From the NCBI RefSeq assembly GCF_042676245.1, contig NZ_JBHTKA010000002.1, positions 124,001 to 188,000 of the forward strand: 64,000 bases of DNA, written 5' to 3'. The notes under the pieces are model-generated. The model was not told the origin of the DNA. It saw only the letters and a list, made by a program, of their open reading frames with translations, and searched no databases. This stretch comes from Ohtaekwangia kribbensis (GTDB taxonomy: Bacteria > Bacteroidota > Bacteroidia > Cytophagales > Cyclobacteriaceae). The position numbers and the translations under genes were made by a program. Below are positions 35,031-43,919 of this stretch, piece after piece (within the stretch, counting starts at the first letter, position 1; every line of letters begins with the position of its first letter).

Positions 35031-35060
35031 AAGCCCGGGCCAAACGCCTGGGCTTTTTTA
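35031..35060 (+). terminator. Intrinsic terminator upstream of the DinB gene
   Basis: AAGCCCGGGC (35031-35040) pairs with GCCTGGGCTT (35046-35055) with one G-U-type mismatch, followed by TTTTTTA. It is oriented for rightward transcription, yet the nearest upstream annotated gene runs leftward. It therefore implies a rightward transcript starting in the gap. Confidence 0.75.
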
Positions 35061-35083
35061 TTTACCCTTGATCTCTGAAAACC

Positions 35084-35668
35084 ATGACACTTGAATATAT
35101 ACTTATAAATCTTAAACGCGAACTCATCCGCACGCTGGCGGTGGTGGATGAGTGGTTCGACCGCGACCCTGCATTGTTGCAGTACCGGCCCGCTTCAGGA
35201 GGCTGGACCGCCAGCGAGGTGCTTGAACACATTACGCTTACCAATCATTATCTCCTTATAGTTATTGAGAAGGGAACGGAAAAGGCATTGCGCAGAAAGC
35301 ATGAACTGACGGAGCCATTGGCTATCCCTGCATCCTATACGCTTAGCAACCAGGCCTTGCTGGACATTGCACAGCCTGATGTTTTTGCATGGCAGCGCCC
35401 GGAACATCACCAGCCTACAGGAGAAAAGCCTTTGTGCGAAGTAAGACGTACGCTACGCGACCAGCTTGAACAGTGCCTGATTATACTGGAACTCCTGCCG
35501 GATGGCGAAGGTACATTGCATCATACCACCATGTCTGTAAACAATCTCGGCAAGCTGGATGTATATCAATACTTGTATTTCCTGGCACTTCATGCCCAGC
35601 GGCATATACACCAGCTTAAAAGGATAGGACAGGAGTATACGGCACCTTCGGTTGCCTGCGATGCCTAG
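35084..35668 (+). CDS. DinB family protein
   Basis: The protein has 194 residues of a four-helix DinB/YfiT-like fold. ASGGWTASEVLEHITLTNHY supplies the first metal histidine (in EHI), and the C-terminal LHAQRHIHQLKRI supplies the others. The three-histidine metal site is intact. Members are metal-dependent, sometimes thiol-transferring enzymes with mostly unknown substrates. The gene starts 24 bp after a terminator and probably has its own promoter. Confidence 0.82.
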   Translation: MTLEYILINLKRELIRTLAVVDEWFDRDPALLQYRPASGGWTASEVLEHITLTNHYLLIVIEKGTEKALRRKHELTEPLAIPASYTLSNQALLDIAQPDVFAWQRPEHHQPTGEKPLCEVRRTLRDQLEQCLIILELLPDGEGTLHHTTMSVNNLGKLDVYQYLYFLALHAQRHIHQLKRIGQEYTAPSVACDA

Positions 35669-35865
35669 GCAGAATTTCAAACTATATATAAGACTGTTAC
35701 CACCAACCGTTATCGCGAAATCCATGCAAATACAAATTTTACATAACCGCTGATCGTAGCATTGATCTTCCGTAACTATCAAGGGCTAAGTCCCTCATAT
35801 TCTGTTTATAACAACAGAATAAAAAATAAATCATTTTAGCGCGTAACGTTTCTTAAAAGTTGCAG

Positions 35866-35923
35866 TATTTACTTAACAAATGTGAAAATAATATCTCATG
35901 TCTTCTCGTTTGTTAAGTAAATA
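35866..35923. promoter_or_regulatory. Perfect 15-bp inverted repeat at the PadR promoter
   Basis: TATTTACTTAACAAA (35866-35880) is repeated exactly inverted as TTTGTTAAGTAAATA (35909-35923) after 28 nt. The right arm ends 2 bp before the padR start codon. This is the layout expected of an autoregulatory operator. Confidence 0.6.
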
Positions 35924-35925
35924 TT

Positions 35926-36255
35926 ATGAAAGAACATTCACTCGGTGAATTTGAAGAACTCGTATTGCTCATGGTAGCCGCGCTTCATGACGAAGCGTAT
36001 GGTGTTGCCATTCTGGAGGCACTGGAGGAAAAGACCAATAAGACATTTAACATCAGTGCTATACATGTTGCGCTTAAACGGATGGAGGAAAAAGGATTCA
36101 TCAAGTCGCACTACGGTGGTATAACCGAAGAGCGGGGCGGCAGACGCAAAAAGTTTTATGTGATTACCGCCTTTGGCAAGAAGGTGCTCGATCAGCAGTA
36201 CGAGCTGCGCACCAGTCTATATAGTCTCATACCTAAAATATCATTCGGCCGATGA
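35926..36255 (+). CDS. PadR family transcriptional regulator
   Basis: The protein has 109 residues, a winged helix of the short PadR type. It contains LGEFEELVLLMVAALHDEAYG, then VALKRMEEKGFIKSHYGG with the wing RGGRRKKFYVIT. It overlaps the following permease by 4 bp (ATGA), a coupling common in Bacteroidota, where PadR controls the permease. A perfect inverted repeat upstream is its likely operator. Confidence 0.92.
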   Translation: MKEHSLGEFEELVLLMVAALHDEAYGVAILEALEEKTNKTFNISAIHVALKRMEEKGFIKSHYGGITEERGGRRKKFYVITAFGKKVLDQQYELRTSLYSLIPKISFGR

Positions 36256-38900
36256 AAGCAAGACCTCCCAGACCTGTTCTGAATTTCCTGCGTTGGTTCT
36301 GCCGCGAAGATTATCTCGATGAAGTTGAAGGCGACCTGGTCGAGCTCTTCGAGAAACAACACCGTCATTCACCTGCAGCAGCACGCTGGAAGTTTGCCGG
36401 TAATGTTATCTGTTACCTGCGGCCGGAGTATATGAAAGTATTTCAATCACGACCATCATCTTATACCGCATTATCCATGACAATGATTCAAAACTACATC
36501 AAGCTTGCGTTCCGAAATCTTCGGAAGCGTACGGCATTTTCGATCATCAACATCACCGGCCTGGCGTTGGGTGTATGTACCTGTCTCATCATACTAAACT
36601 ATATAGATTTCGAAACCAGCTATGATAATTTTCATACGCATGCTTCTGATCTATACCGCATCAACCGGACGCTGATCCAGAACGGTGAGCGAAAGATACC
36701 ACATGTAATGACAACGTATGGATTAGGTCCGGCACTCGAAACCGATCTACCCGAAGTGAAACACTATATCCGCACACACGAAGAAGAAGCTGTACTGCAA
36801 TATCAACCGGAGGCGGGCGAAGCTAAAGCATTTCACGAAAACAAGCTATTGATAGCAGACTCTACATTCTTTCAAGCGTTCACATTCAAATCGTTGGCCG
36901 GTAATTTGCCAAGCGCACTCAATGATCCCAACAGCATGGTGCTGACACAGACTGCAGCGCGAAAATATTTTGGCAGTGAAAATCCCCTGGGAAAGACGGT
37001 GACACTTTCGGGCGGCCGCATGAATGGTGACTATAGCATTACCGCGGTAATGGAAGATATACCAGGCAATTCGCATTTTGGATTTGATATACTCGTGCCG
37101 ATGCACAATATCTTTTTAACCAAACAATACCAGCAGGACGATGGCTGGGGCTGGAATAACTTTACAACCTATATACAACTGAATGAAGGAGCGAGCGTTC
37201 AACGTGCTGAACAAAAGCTACCAGACTTCTGTCAACGCAGGCTTGACCCCAAGTGGAAAGACATCAATGGACGCATGGAGCTAAAGCTGCAACCGCTGCA
37301 AAATATACACCTGCAACCTGGTCTTCGTGTGAATGTTGAAACTGTGAACCCCGGCACCATATATTTCTTTGGTGTGATTGCAGGATTTATACTATTCATT
37401 GCCTGGATCAACTATATCAATTTATCTACGGCACGTGCTATGGAGCGTGCACGCGAAGTGGGCATAAAAAAGGCAATCGGTGCGTTTCGCAGCGAACTCA
37501 TTGTACAGTTCTTATGCGAGTCGGTAGTTATCAATTTTATCGGTATAGTGCTGGCGGTAAGCCTTGCCGTTTTATTGTTACCATCACTCAGCAATATCAC
37601 AGGTCATGAGCTTGCCTTTAACTTTGCCGATATACGGTTGTGGTTTGTGCTCGCAGGCTTATTCTTCATTGGTACATTTGCCTCGGGTATATATCCGGCC
37701 CTGGTGTTGTCGTCTTTCAAAATCACTAAAGTTATGAAAGGACAAAGCGATCGCCGTGGTTTTTCCTTGCGCAAGGCGCTGGTAGTATTTCAATTCGTAG
37801 CATCACTGATTCTGATTGCAGGCACACTCGTGGTATACCGACAGATTCACTTCATGCAAGCACAGGATAAAGGTTTACAGATGGACCAGATGCTGGTGGT
37901 GGCCGGCCCAGGCACTATCAAATGGAAGGTTGCACAACAGAAGCTTGCTATATTTAAAGAAGAAGCTTTGAAAATTAATGGAGTAAAGGAAGTGGCAACG
38001 TCCGGAGCGATACCTGGTGGCGGACACAACTGGGGCGCGGATGTACGCAAGAGTGGTGCTGCGGTTACCGAGAATAAACTTGGCAGTGTAGTATGGGTTG
38101 ATCCTGATTTTATACCTACCTATAATATTCCATTTGTGGCTGGTAAGAATTTCGATTCCTCCATCAGGTCTGATATGGAAGGTGTCATCATCAACGAAGC
38201 ATCGCTGGATGCGTATAATCTGGGCACGGCCGAACAGGCACTGCATGAGCAACTGGTAATGGGAGAGGACACAGCAACGATCATCGGTATACTGAAGAAC
38301 TACAACTGGAGCTCGCTCAAAACAGACTACGTACCGTTTCTCTTCCGCGCGGATACGATTATACCTCCGAAAATTTCCATTCATCTGCAGGCTCAAAATA
38401 TACCGGCTGCGGTTGATGCCATTGGCAAACTATATAAAGAACTGATTCCCGGTGAACCCTTCGAATATACTTTTCTTGATGACAGCTTCAATGCGCAATA
38501 TAAAAGCGACCAGCAGTTCGGCAACATCTTTGGTATGTTTGCAAGTCTTGCCGTAGCGATATCATGTCTTGGACTTTGGGGACTGGCCTCCTTTACAACG
38601 GCCCAGCGCCTCAAGGAGATTGGTGTGCGTAAAGTACTGGGAGCATCTGTCAGCAGCATTGTTATTCTTTTATCAGGACAGTTTATGAGACTGGTGCTTA
38701 TTGCCGCAGTTATTGCATTGCCGGTAGTGTGGTACGGAAGCGATACGTGGCTGCACAGTTTTGCATTTCGTATAGGCCTGGGGTTGGATCTGTTCCTTTT
38801 ACCGGTGGTGGTACTTACACTCATTGCCCTGTTAACGGTAAGTATACAGGTTTTCAAGGGCGCTATAACCAATCCGGCAAAGGTGTTGAGGTCGGAATAG
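36252..38900 (+). CDS. PadR-linked ABC permease with permease prefix domain
   Basis: The protein has 882 residues. The first 75 form the permease prefix domain typical of PadR-linked transporters (RPPRPVLNFLRWFCREDYLD, then GDLVELFEKQH). Two FtsX/MacB modules follow. The coupling helices read AREVGIKKAIGAFRSELI and KEIGVRKVLGASVSSIV. It differs from the permease at 32456 by this prefix. The overlap with padR points to one operon. The substrate is unknown, and antibiotics or cell-envelope molecules are typical for the family. Confidence 0.9.
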   Translation: MKARPPRPVLNFLRWFCREDYLDEVEGDLVELFEKQHRHSPAAARWKFAGNVICYLRPEYMKVFQSRPSSYTALSMTMIQNYIKLAFRNLRKRTAFSIINITGLALGVCTCLIILNYIDFETSYDNFHTHASDLYRINRTLIQNGERKIPHVMTTYGLGPALETDLPEVKHYIRTHEEEAVLQYQPEAGEAKAFHENKLLIADSTFFQAFTFKSLAGNLPSALNDPNSMVLTQTAARKYFGSENPLGKTVTLSGGRMNGDYSITAVMEDIPGNSHFGFDILVPMHNIFLTKQYQQDDGWGWNNFTTYIQLNEGASVQRAEQKLPDFCQRRLDPKWKDINGRMELKLQPLQNIHLQPGLRVNVETVNPGTIYFFGVIAGFILFIAWINYINLSTARAMERAREVGIKKAIGAFRSELIVQFLCESVVINFIGIVLAVSLAVLLLPSLSNITGHELAFNFADIRLWFVLAGLFFIGTFASGIYPALVLSSFKITKVMKGQSDRRGFSLRKALVVFQFVASLILIAGTLVVYRQIHFMQAQDKGLQMDQMLVVAGPGTIKWKVAQQKLAIFKEEALKINGVKEVATSGAIPGGGHNWGADVRKSGAAVTENKLGSVVWVDPDFIPTYNIPFVAGKNFDSSIRSDMEGVIINEASLDAYNLGTAEQALHEQLVMGEDTATIIGILKNYNWSSLKTDYVPFLFRADTIIPPKISIHLQAQNIPAAVDAIGKLYKELIPGEPFEYTFLDDSFNAQYKSDQQFGNIFGMFASLAVAISCLGLWGLASFTTAQRLKEIGVRKVLGASVSSIVILLSGQFMRLVLIAAVIALPVVWYGSDTWLHSFAFRIGLGLDLFLLPVVVLTLIALLTVSIQVFKGAITNPAKVLRSE

Positions 38901-38932
38901 AATTATCATTAATAAGTATATATTTGGTGACC

Positions 38933-39400
38933 ATGAAGAGATCGACATTGGGTTTGATGATTTGTCTGGTGTTATCATGTACCTCAGACAAATTTATTGA
39001 TGCTGCCAAGTATGAAGGGCAGGAGCAATTACTGACGTTGAATGAATTCAATAGAGATGGATCTAAACGTCAGGCTCCTGTCATAAAAAAAATATCTCCT
39101 GATTCGGCTTCAGTGGGAAACGAATTTCTTGCAAAAATTTTCATTGCTGATTCGTCCTTAAAAATTACTGATGCATTCTATAAATGTCAGTCCGTACAAA
39201 CACCGGCAGTTGATACGATAACTCATAAAGTAAGAGGATGCACCGAGCAACTTTTGGTAAAGAATGATACGATCTTTATTGGCTTCCGACCTATAGAAAC
39301 TGGTTTAAAAGAGTTTCCCGTCATCACGATATTAACAACGGATCACGACAATATATTCAGAACTTATGAGTATCGCTTTCAGTACAATGTAACTCGCTGA
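38933..39400 (+). CDS. Hypothetical lipoprotein
   Basis: The protein has 155 residues from ATG 38933. A short signal ends in a lipobox (LVLSC), so it is a probable lipoprotein. The rest is beta-rich with PDSASVGNEF and two cysteines (FYKCQS, VRGCTEQ), perhaps a disulfide. I do not recognise a family. It starts 32 bp after the permease and may be in its operon. Confidence 0.6.
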   Translation: MKRSTLGLMICLVLSCTSDKFIDAAKYEGQEQLLTLNEFNRDGSKRQAPVIKKISPDSASVGNEFLAKIFIADSSLKITDAFYKCQSVQTPAVDTITHKVRGCTEQLLVKNDTIFIGFRPIETGLKEFPVITILTTDHDNIFRTYEYRFQYNVTR

Positions 39401-39412
39401 ACTATATCACCA

Positions 39413-40438
39413 CTATAATTCCCGAACGCGTATAATAAGACTCTTCCTTGGATTATCAACCAGCAATTGCCTGATATCACGATCGGTGAAGCCTTCCCTT
39501 TTCAAAGCGGGAATAAACGTTTCGAAGAGCGCAGTATAGCTGCGAAACGTACCACCATCAGGTTCACCTACATGATACCAACCTGCATCGTGTGAGATTA
39601 AAACTTTGTTAAGGAGATTGTGTTCTTTCATGGAAACAACAAAGTCCACATGCTGCTGTAAACCTGTAGGATCAGATCCGTTTATACCATCAAACTCGAT
39701 CCATGCGCCCATGCGAGCTGCCTGCAGATGAAGTTGCTTGTCTTTTTCATTCTGCGCATGCACCCAACGAAATGCATCCGGTGATACGCCTGCCTTCTGA
39801 AGTATAGTCAATTCCTGTAATGCCGCTTCTCCATTACCGGTATGAGCAGAGATAGTCAATCCTGTTTGCAAATGAGCAAGTGCCGCTGCTTCCAAGAGTT
39901 TTTCACATACAGGAGTGAGAGGTCCTGCATCGACACCCGTCTTGATAAACCCTGGATATATACCTGTTCCATCAATACCTTTACGAAACTCACCCACCCA
40001 ACGTGTTGCCAGCTGTTCAGCCGTTTCTGTATAGGCGTGTGCCGGTAAATATTTTTCCTTGGCCGCACCATAGTAGCCCGTGTTCGTAATAATATTTAAT
40101 CCGCTTGCCTGCGCCAGTCGTTTCAGTATCGTTACATCCCGACCTATATATGCTGGTGTGCAATCAACAAATGTAGCGCAGCCGGCTTTCTTCAACGCGA
40201 TGAGATAAGGTAATACCGTTTCAACAACCGCATCAGCATGATAGCGGTGCACACCTGTTTCCGAAGCGCCTATAAAATCAACCATGGTATGCTCGTGAAT
40301 CAACGTTACACCCAATGAAGACAATGAGACCGGTCCTAAAACACCTGGTATAGTATTATGCGATTGTGCTGGGCCACGTGTGAATACCAGCGAGCCCATA
40401 AGCATTACACTGTGTTGTATAAAACTTCCTCTGTCCAT
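39413..40438 (-). CDS. Phosphotriesterase-family metal hydrolase
   Basis: The protein has 341 residues of the amidohydrolase superfamily, phosphotriesterase group. The metal set is complete: His48 and His50 in IHEHT, Lys166 (carboxylated lysine) in GFIKTG, His199 in SAHTGNG, His227 in WVHAQN and Asp284 in SHDAG. The start has a signal-like stretch (MLMGSLVFTRGP), so export is likely. Bacterial homologues are usually lactonases, so a lactonase activity is more likely than organophosphate hydrolysis. Confidence 0.88.
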   Translation of the reverse strand: MDRGSFIQHSVMLMGSLVFTRGPAQSHNTIPGVLGPVSLSSLGVTLIHEHTMVDFIGASETGVHRYHADAVVETVLPYLIALKKAGCATFVDCTPAYIGRDVTILKRLAQASGLNIITNTGYYGAAKEKYLPAHAYTETAEQLATRWVGEFRKGIDGTGIYPGFIKTGVDAGPLTPVCEKLLEAAALAHLQTGLTISAHTGNGEAALQELTILQKAGVSPDAFRWVHAQNEKDKQLHLQAARMGAWIEFDGINGSDPTGLQQHVDFVVSMKEHNLLNKVLISHDAGWYHVGEPDGGTFRSYTALFETFIPALKREGFTDRDIRQLLVDNPRKSLIIRVREL

Positions 40439-40562
40439 AACCTGAAATTATACTCTGTTTCAACGTTATCCTAACAACTCAAAGCGTAAAGCTCGCGCTG
40501 TTGTAATTTTTATCCGTTCCACCACATGTTATTCTTAAAAAAATATTTGAACCAAAAATTGC

Positions 40563-40578
40563 GCAACCGATCGATTGC
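40563..40578. promoter_or_regulatory. Palindrome upstream of the ArsR gene
   Basis: GCAACCGATCGATTGC is a 16-bp palindrome with one mismatched pair. A related half, TTGCAACCAATCAG, follows 10 bp later. The pair resembles a tandem operator for the ArsR regulator that starts 45 bp downstream. Confidence 0.5.
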
Positions 40579-40623
40579 ACGTTAACTTGCAACCAATCAG
40601 TAGCAGATAATATTCTAAAAATC

Positions 40624-40929
40624 ATGAGACGAGATGTATTTCACGCCATTTCCGATCCCACACGAAGGGCAATCCTCACACGACTTGCAACACAGCCTAT
40701 GACACCGAATACTTTGGCAGAACATTTCGATTCCAGCAGGCAGGCTGTGTCAAAGCATATCAAGATTCTTACCGAGTGCCAGTTACTCACACAACAACAA
40801 ACCGGAAGGGAGATATACTATCATTTCAATCCGAGAAGAATGAAGGAAGTTGTGGATTGGCTCGAATCTTTCCAGCAATTATGGGAACAACGTTTTAGCC
40901 AATTGGACCAGGTGTTAAAAAAAGTCTAA
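40624..40929 (+). CDS. ArsR family transcriptional regulator
   Basis: The protein has 101 residues with a single winged helix: FHAISDPTRRAILTRLATQP, then SSRQAVSKHIKILTECQLL, then GREIYYHFNP. The metal-binding cysteines of ArsR/SmtB are absent. This fits the group that pairs with SRPBCC proteins and does not sense metals directly. The partner gene follows 19 bp later. Confidence 0.92.
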   Translation: MRRDVFHAISDPTRRAILTRLATQPMTPNTLAEHFDSSRQAVSKHIKILTECQLLTQQQTGREIYYHFNPRRMKEVVDWLESFQQLWEQRFSQLDQVLKKV

Positions 40930-40948
40930 ACCCAAAAAATAATCAGTT

Positions 40949-41440
40949 ATGTTTAAAACCACATTTAAAAAAGATCTCGCGAACAACAAGATGCTTGTTA
41001 CACGCGAATTTGCAGGCACCATCGAAGACGTATGGCGCGCATGGACTACGCACGAGATACTCGATCAATGGTGGGCACCACTCCCGTGGAAAGCTGTTAC
41101 CAAAAGTATGAACTTCCGCGAAGGCGGCTCTTGGTTATACTATATGCAGGGACCGGAAGGCGAACGCCACTATGCCCGCATGAATTATAAGAAAATATTG
41201 GCTCCAAATTTATTTGAAGGTATAGATTCGTTCTGTGATGAGAACGGTGTTGAAAACAAGGATATGCCAGGCATGAACTGGAAAGTACAATTCAAACCAT
41301 CGGCAAATGGCACGGTGGTAGAAATTAATATTACCGCTGATTCACAAAAAGATCTCGAAACGATCGTACAGATGGGCTTTGAAGAAGGCTTCAGCGCAGC
41401 ACATCAGAACCTCGAGGAACTGCTTAATATACGTGTTTAG
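40949..41440 (+). CDS. SRPBCC (AHSA1-like) domain protein
   Basis: The protein has 163 residues with the START/AHSA1 pattern: FAGTIEDVWRAWTTHEILDQ WWAP, then REGGSWLYYMQGPEG and SANGTVVEINITAD. It is a hydrophobic-pocket ligand-binding fold, also found in Hsp90 activators. It is cytosolic and co-transcribed with the ArsR gene. It probably binds a small hydrophobic ligand, but the ligand is unknown. Confidence 0.88.
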   Translation: MFKTTFKKDLANNKMLVTREFAGTIEDVWRAWTTHEILDQWWAPLPWKAVTKSMNFREGGSWLYYMQGPEGERHYARMNYKKILAPNLFEGIDSFCDENGVENKDMPGMNWKVQFKPSANGTVVEINITADSQKDLETIVQMGFEEGFSAAHQNLEELLNIRV

Positions 41441-41454
41441 TTGTTTAGGTGTGT

Positions 41455-41500
41455 ATGTGTGTACGTGTTGGGGCTATCAAAATAGAACACGTGCACACAT
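41455..41500. terminator. GT/AC-rich hairpin after the ArsR-SRPBCC operon
   Basis: ATGTGTGTACGTGTT (41455-41469) pairs with AACACGTGCACACAT (41486-41500), matching at 14 of 15 positions around a 16-nt loop. Further GTGTG and CACAC words extend both sides. No U-tract follows, so its role as a terminator is uncertain. Confidence 0.45.
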
Positions 41501-41609
41501 CGCACACACACCAATACATAAACACGTAACAGCGTAAACACCTAGACACTTTTTAACTATCTTCACGACCTGGCAATAATGCCATGCCTGATTTTTTTAA
41601 CCTTACCCC

Positions 41610-42446
41610 ATGCTCACATACATCGCCTGGAATGTAAATCCGGATATATATACTTTTAACATTAATGGAACCGAATTACCTCTGCGCTGGTATGGAGTGT
41701 TGTTTGCTGCCGGGTTTCTTATTGCTCAGCAGATTCTATACTATATTTTCCGAAAGGATCTGAAGCCGTCCGGAGATGTCGACAAGCTTACTATCTATAT
41801 TGTTGTCGGTACCATAATCGGTGCGCGCCTCGGACACTATATATTTTACGAATGGGAGCTGCTGCTTCAGGCACCCGGTACCTGGTTTATCAGTCTCATA
41901 ACGCCTCCGTTTTCAGGACTTGCCAGTCATGGCGGTACCATGGCTGTATTGGTAGCTATATATCTATACTCCCGACAAAAAGATGATCAGTCATTCCTCT
42001 GGGTGGTCGACCGCATCGCCGTGGTAGCACCATTGACCGGTGCATTTATACGTTTTGGAAATCTGATGAACTCCGAGATCTACGGAGAAGCTACATCGCT
42101 GCCGTGGGCGTTTATTTTTCAACGCGAAACTGATCCATCGTTACTTCCGTTAGAACCACGTCATCCCACACAATTATATGAGATGCTGGTGTATCTCTTG
42201 TTGTTTGCCTATACATTTTACCTTTGGAAATATAAACGTGCAACTATACCGGTTGGCACCATCACTGCAGTGCTGCTGATTGTCCTCTTCACAGCACGTT
42301 TTTTAATTGAATTCCTGAAGAATAATCAGTCGGGTTTCGAAAACGAACTCTTTCTCAACATGGGGCAGTTACTCAGTATTCCTGCCGTCATCTTAGGAAT
42401 TGTTATTTTAATAATAGGCTATAGAAGGAAAGAAGTAAAATTATAG
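41610..42446 (+). CDS. lgt: Prolipoprotein diacylglyceryl transferase
   Basis: The protein has 278 residues and about seven membrane segments. It attaches diacylglycerol from phosphatidylglycerol to the lipobox cysteine of prolipoproteins in the inner membrane. The family signature is clear: GLASHGG with His107, and GAFIRFGNLMNSEIYG, where Arg148 lies in the RxGNxxNxE core. HPTQLYE near residue 190 is the other conserved block. It serves the many lipoproteins of the window. The next gene encodes a lipoprotein 50 bp on. Confidence 0.95.
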   Translation: MLTYIAWNVNPDIYTFNINGTELPLRWYGVLFAAGFLIAQQILYYIFRKDLKPSGDVDKLTIYIVVGTIIGARLGHYIFYEWELLLQAPGTWFISLITPPFSGLASHGGTMAVLVAIYLYSRQKDDQSFLWVVDRIAVVAPLTGAFIRFGNLMNSEIYGEATSLPWAFIFQRETDPSLLPLEPRHPTQLYEMLVYLLLFAYTFYLWKYKRATIPVGTITAVLLIVLFTARFLIEFLKNNQSGFENELFLNMGQLLSIPAVILGIVILIIGYRRKEVKL

Positions 42447-42496
42447 TACAACACACAAAACCAACGATTAAACTATATAACCCAAATACAACTATC

Positions 42497-42997
42497 ATGA
42501 ACACTACAACCAAGTCGCACACCTGCATTACAAACCTTGCATGCATCACACTTATTGGTATAGCTGCCATTGCCTGTAACAAACCTCAGCCAAAAGCCGA
42601 AATAAAACCGGAGACATTGCCAATCGAAGGTACTTGGGAATTACTCTCTGAAACGAAGATCGAAAAGAGCGACACTACATTCACACCGGCCGCGAAGAAT
42701 CAGCGCATGATCAAGATCATCAACAAAACACATTTTGCCTTTTTGCGTCACGACCTGAATGGCGGTAAAGACTCAACCAATGCTATATATGTAGCAGGAG
42801 GGGGAACATACGATTATAAAGATGGCGCGTACACCGAACACCTGGAGTTTCTTAACTTCCGTGAGTGGGAGAATCACGACTTTCATTTTACAGTAAAGAT
42901 TCAAAATGATACACTCATTCAGCAGGGACAGGAAAAAATTGAAGGAACTGATATCGATCGGTATATTATTGAAAAGTATATCCGCGTGTCCAGGTAA
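42497..42997 (+). CDS. Small lipoprotein (lipocalin-like)
   Basis: The protein has 166 residues. A signal with IAAIAC places lipidation at the cysteine. The mature part begins IEGTWELLSETKIEK and is rich in beta strands with GGTYDYKDG and EYIEFLN-like aromatic strands, as in lipocalin or DUF4488-type proteins. Ligand and role are unknown. An intrinsic terminator lies just after the stop. Confidence 0.65.
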   Translation: MNTTTKSHTCITNLACITLIGIAAIACNKPQPKAEIKPETLPIEGTWELLSETKIEKSDTTFTPAAKNQRMIKIINKTHFAFLRHDLNGGKDSTNAIYVAGGGTYDYKDGAYTEHLEFLNFREWENHDFHFTVKIQNDTLIQQGQEKIEGTDIDRYIIEKYIRVSR

Positions 42998-43023
42998 CTA
43001 TATCCGGTCCTTTTTTACACCAG

Positions 43024-43053
43024 TGGCAAGCGCGTTTGTGCTTGCCATTTTTA
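43024..43053 (+). terminator. Intrinsic terminator after lgt-lipoprotein genes
   Basis: TGGCAAGC (43024-43031) pairs perfectly with GCTTGCCA (43040-43047) around an 8-nt loop, followed by TTTTTATT. It points rightward and ends the lipoprotein transcript. Confidence 0.75.
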
Positions 43054-43111
43054 TTACCAGCTGATCGATTAATGACATAGGACAAAAAAGTATTGCTTCT
43101 TCACCGCTTGA

Positions 43112-43699
43112 ATGTTCAGTTTTTTTTCGGTACTTAAGGTAACTCAAGTGGTGAAACGCATATTTGCTATACTCATGCTAATTGTTTTCCTGTTCAATGG
43201 AATAGGTTACTATGGACTGTTTTACCTTACACGCAATTACCTTCGCAGCGATATGCGCCATAAGCTGGATGCCGGTAACTATACCGACAACCAGACAGTT
43301 ACGCTGAAAATACCATTTACACTTCCATATCAACTAAATACCAATTTCGAATATGAGCGCATCAACGGCAGCTTTCAGTTTCAGGGTGAGTTCTATAAAC
43401 TCATTAAACAAAAGCATGTCAACGATACACTTTATATTGTATGTCTCCGCGATAGCGAGGAGAAGCACTTAAACACCGTTGTCACCGACTTTGTTAAAAT
43501 TACCCATGCATTACCGGCATCTTCCAAAACGTTAAAACTCCTGCAGGGCTTCATCAAAGAATTTGAACCGGGCTACAGAACTGAAATTGAAATTCATCCG
43601 CAGTCCGTTGTTGCTATTCTGTTGCAAGCGAATAGACCCTACGTTGTGTTGCAGGCTATAGATGACAACGTAACGCCACCACCGGAATCCTTGCTGTAA
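43112..43699 (+). CDS. Conserved hypothetical single-pass membrane protein
   Basis: The protein has 195 residues. One transmembrane helix (about 18-40) is followed by a periplasmic beta domain: LKIPFTLPYQLNTNFEYERI, then GEFYKLIKQKHVNDTLYIVC. A later GTG at 43148 (VKRIF) could be the true start and would place the helix nearer the front. I recall similar unnamed proteins in Bacteroidota next to metal-related TonB receptors, but no receptor is here. Function unknown. Confidence 0.6.
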   Translation: MFSFFSVLKVTQVVKRIFAILMLIVFLFNGIGYYGLFYLTRNYLRSDMRHKLDAGNYTDNQTVTLKIPFTLPYQLNTNFEYERINGSFQFQGEFYKLIKQKHVNDTLYIVCLRDSEEKHLNTVVTDFVKITHALPASSKTLKLLQGFIKEFEPGYRTEIEIHPQSVVAILLQANRPYVVLQAIDDNVTPPPESLL

Positions 43700-43919
43700 C
43701 CAAAGGAGTTCTGTCTCCATCCTAGACCTTACTTTACGTGTTCTACAGGCACGCATAGCTGTTCCCATGTTTATTTACCGCGTTTCTATACTGACCTGCG
43801 ATCTGGTTGGTATAGAATAATAGCGTGATATAAAAATGTGCGGTAAGTATATGTGTGCTTATAGTCAGCGTACGGCATTTACCCAAGCATAACCCAACAT
43901 TCCCAAAACAAAATGATGT

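Noticed and set aside
35800..35822. Hairpin ATTCTGTT...AACAGAAT followed by A-rich DNA as a terminator
   Set aside because: The T-run would be on the wrong side for either transcript direction, so it is not called a terminator; it may simply be part of the PadR upstream region.
41441..41609. Search for a tRNA or other RNA gene in the lgt upstream gap
   Set aside because: Only GT/AC-rich word repeats and a hairpin are present. No cloverleaf or CCA end can be drawn.
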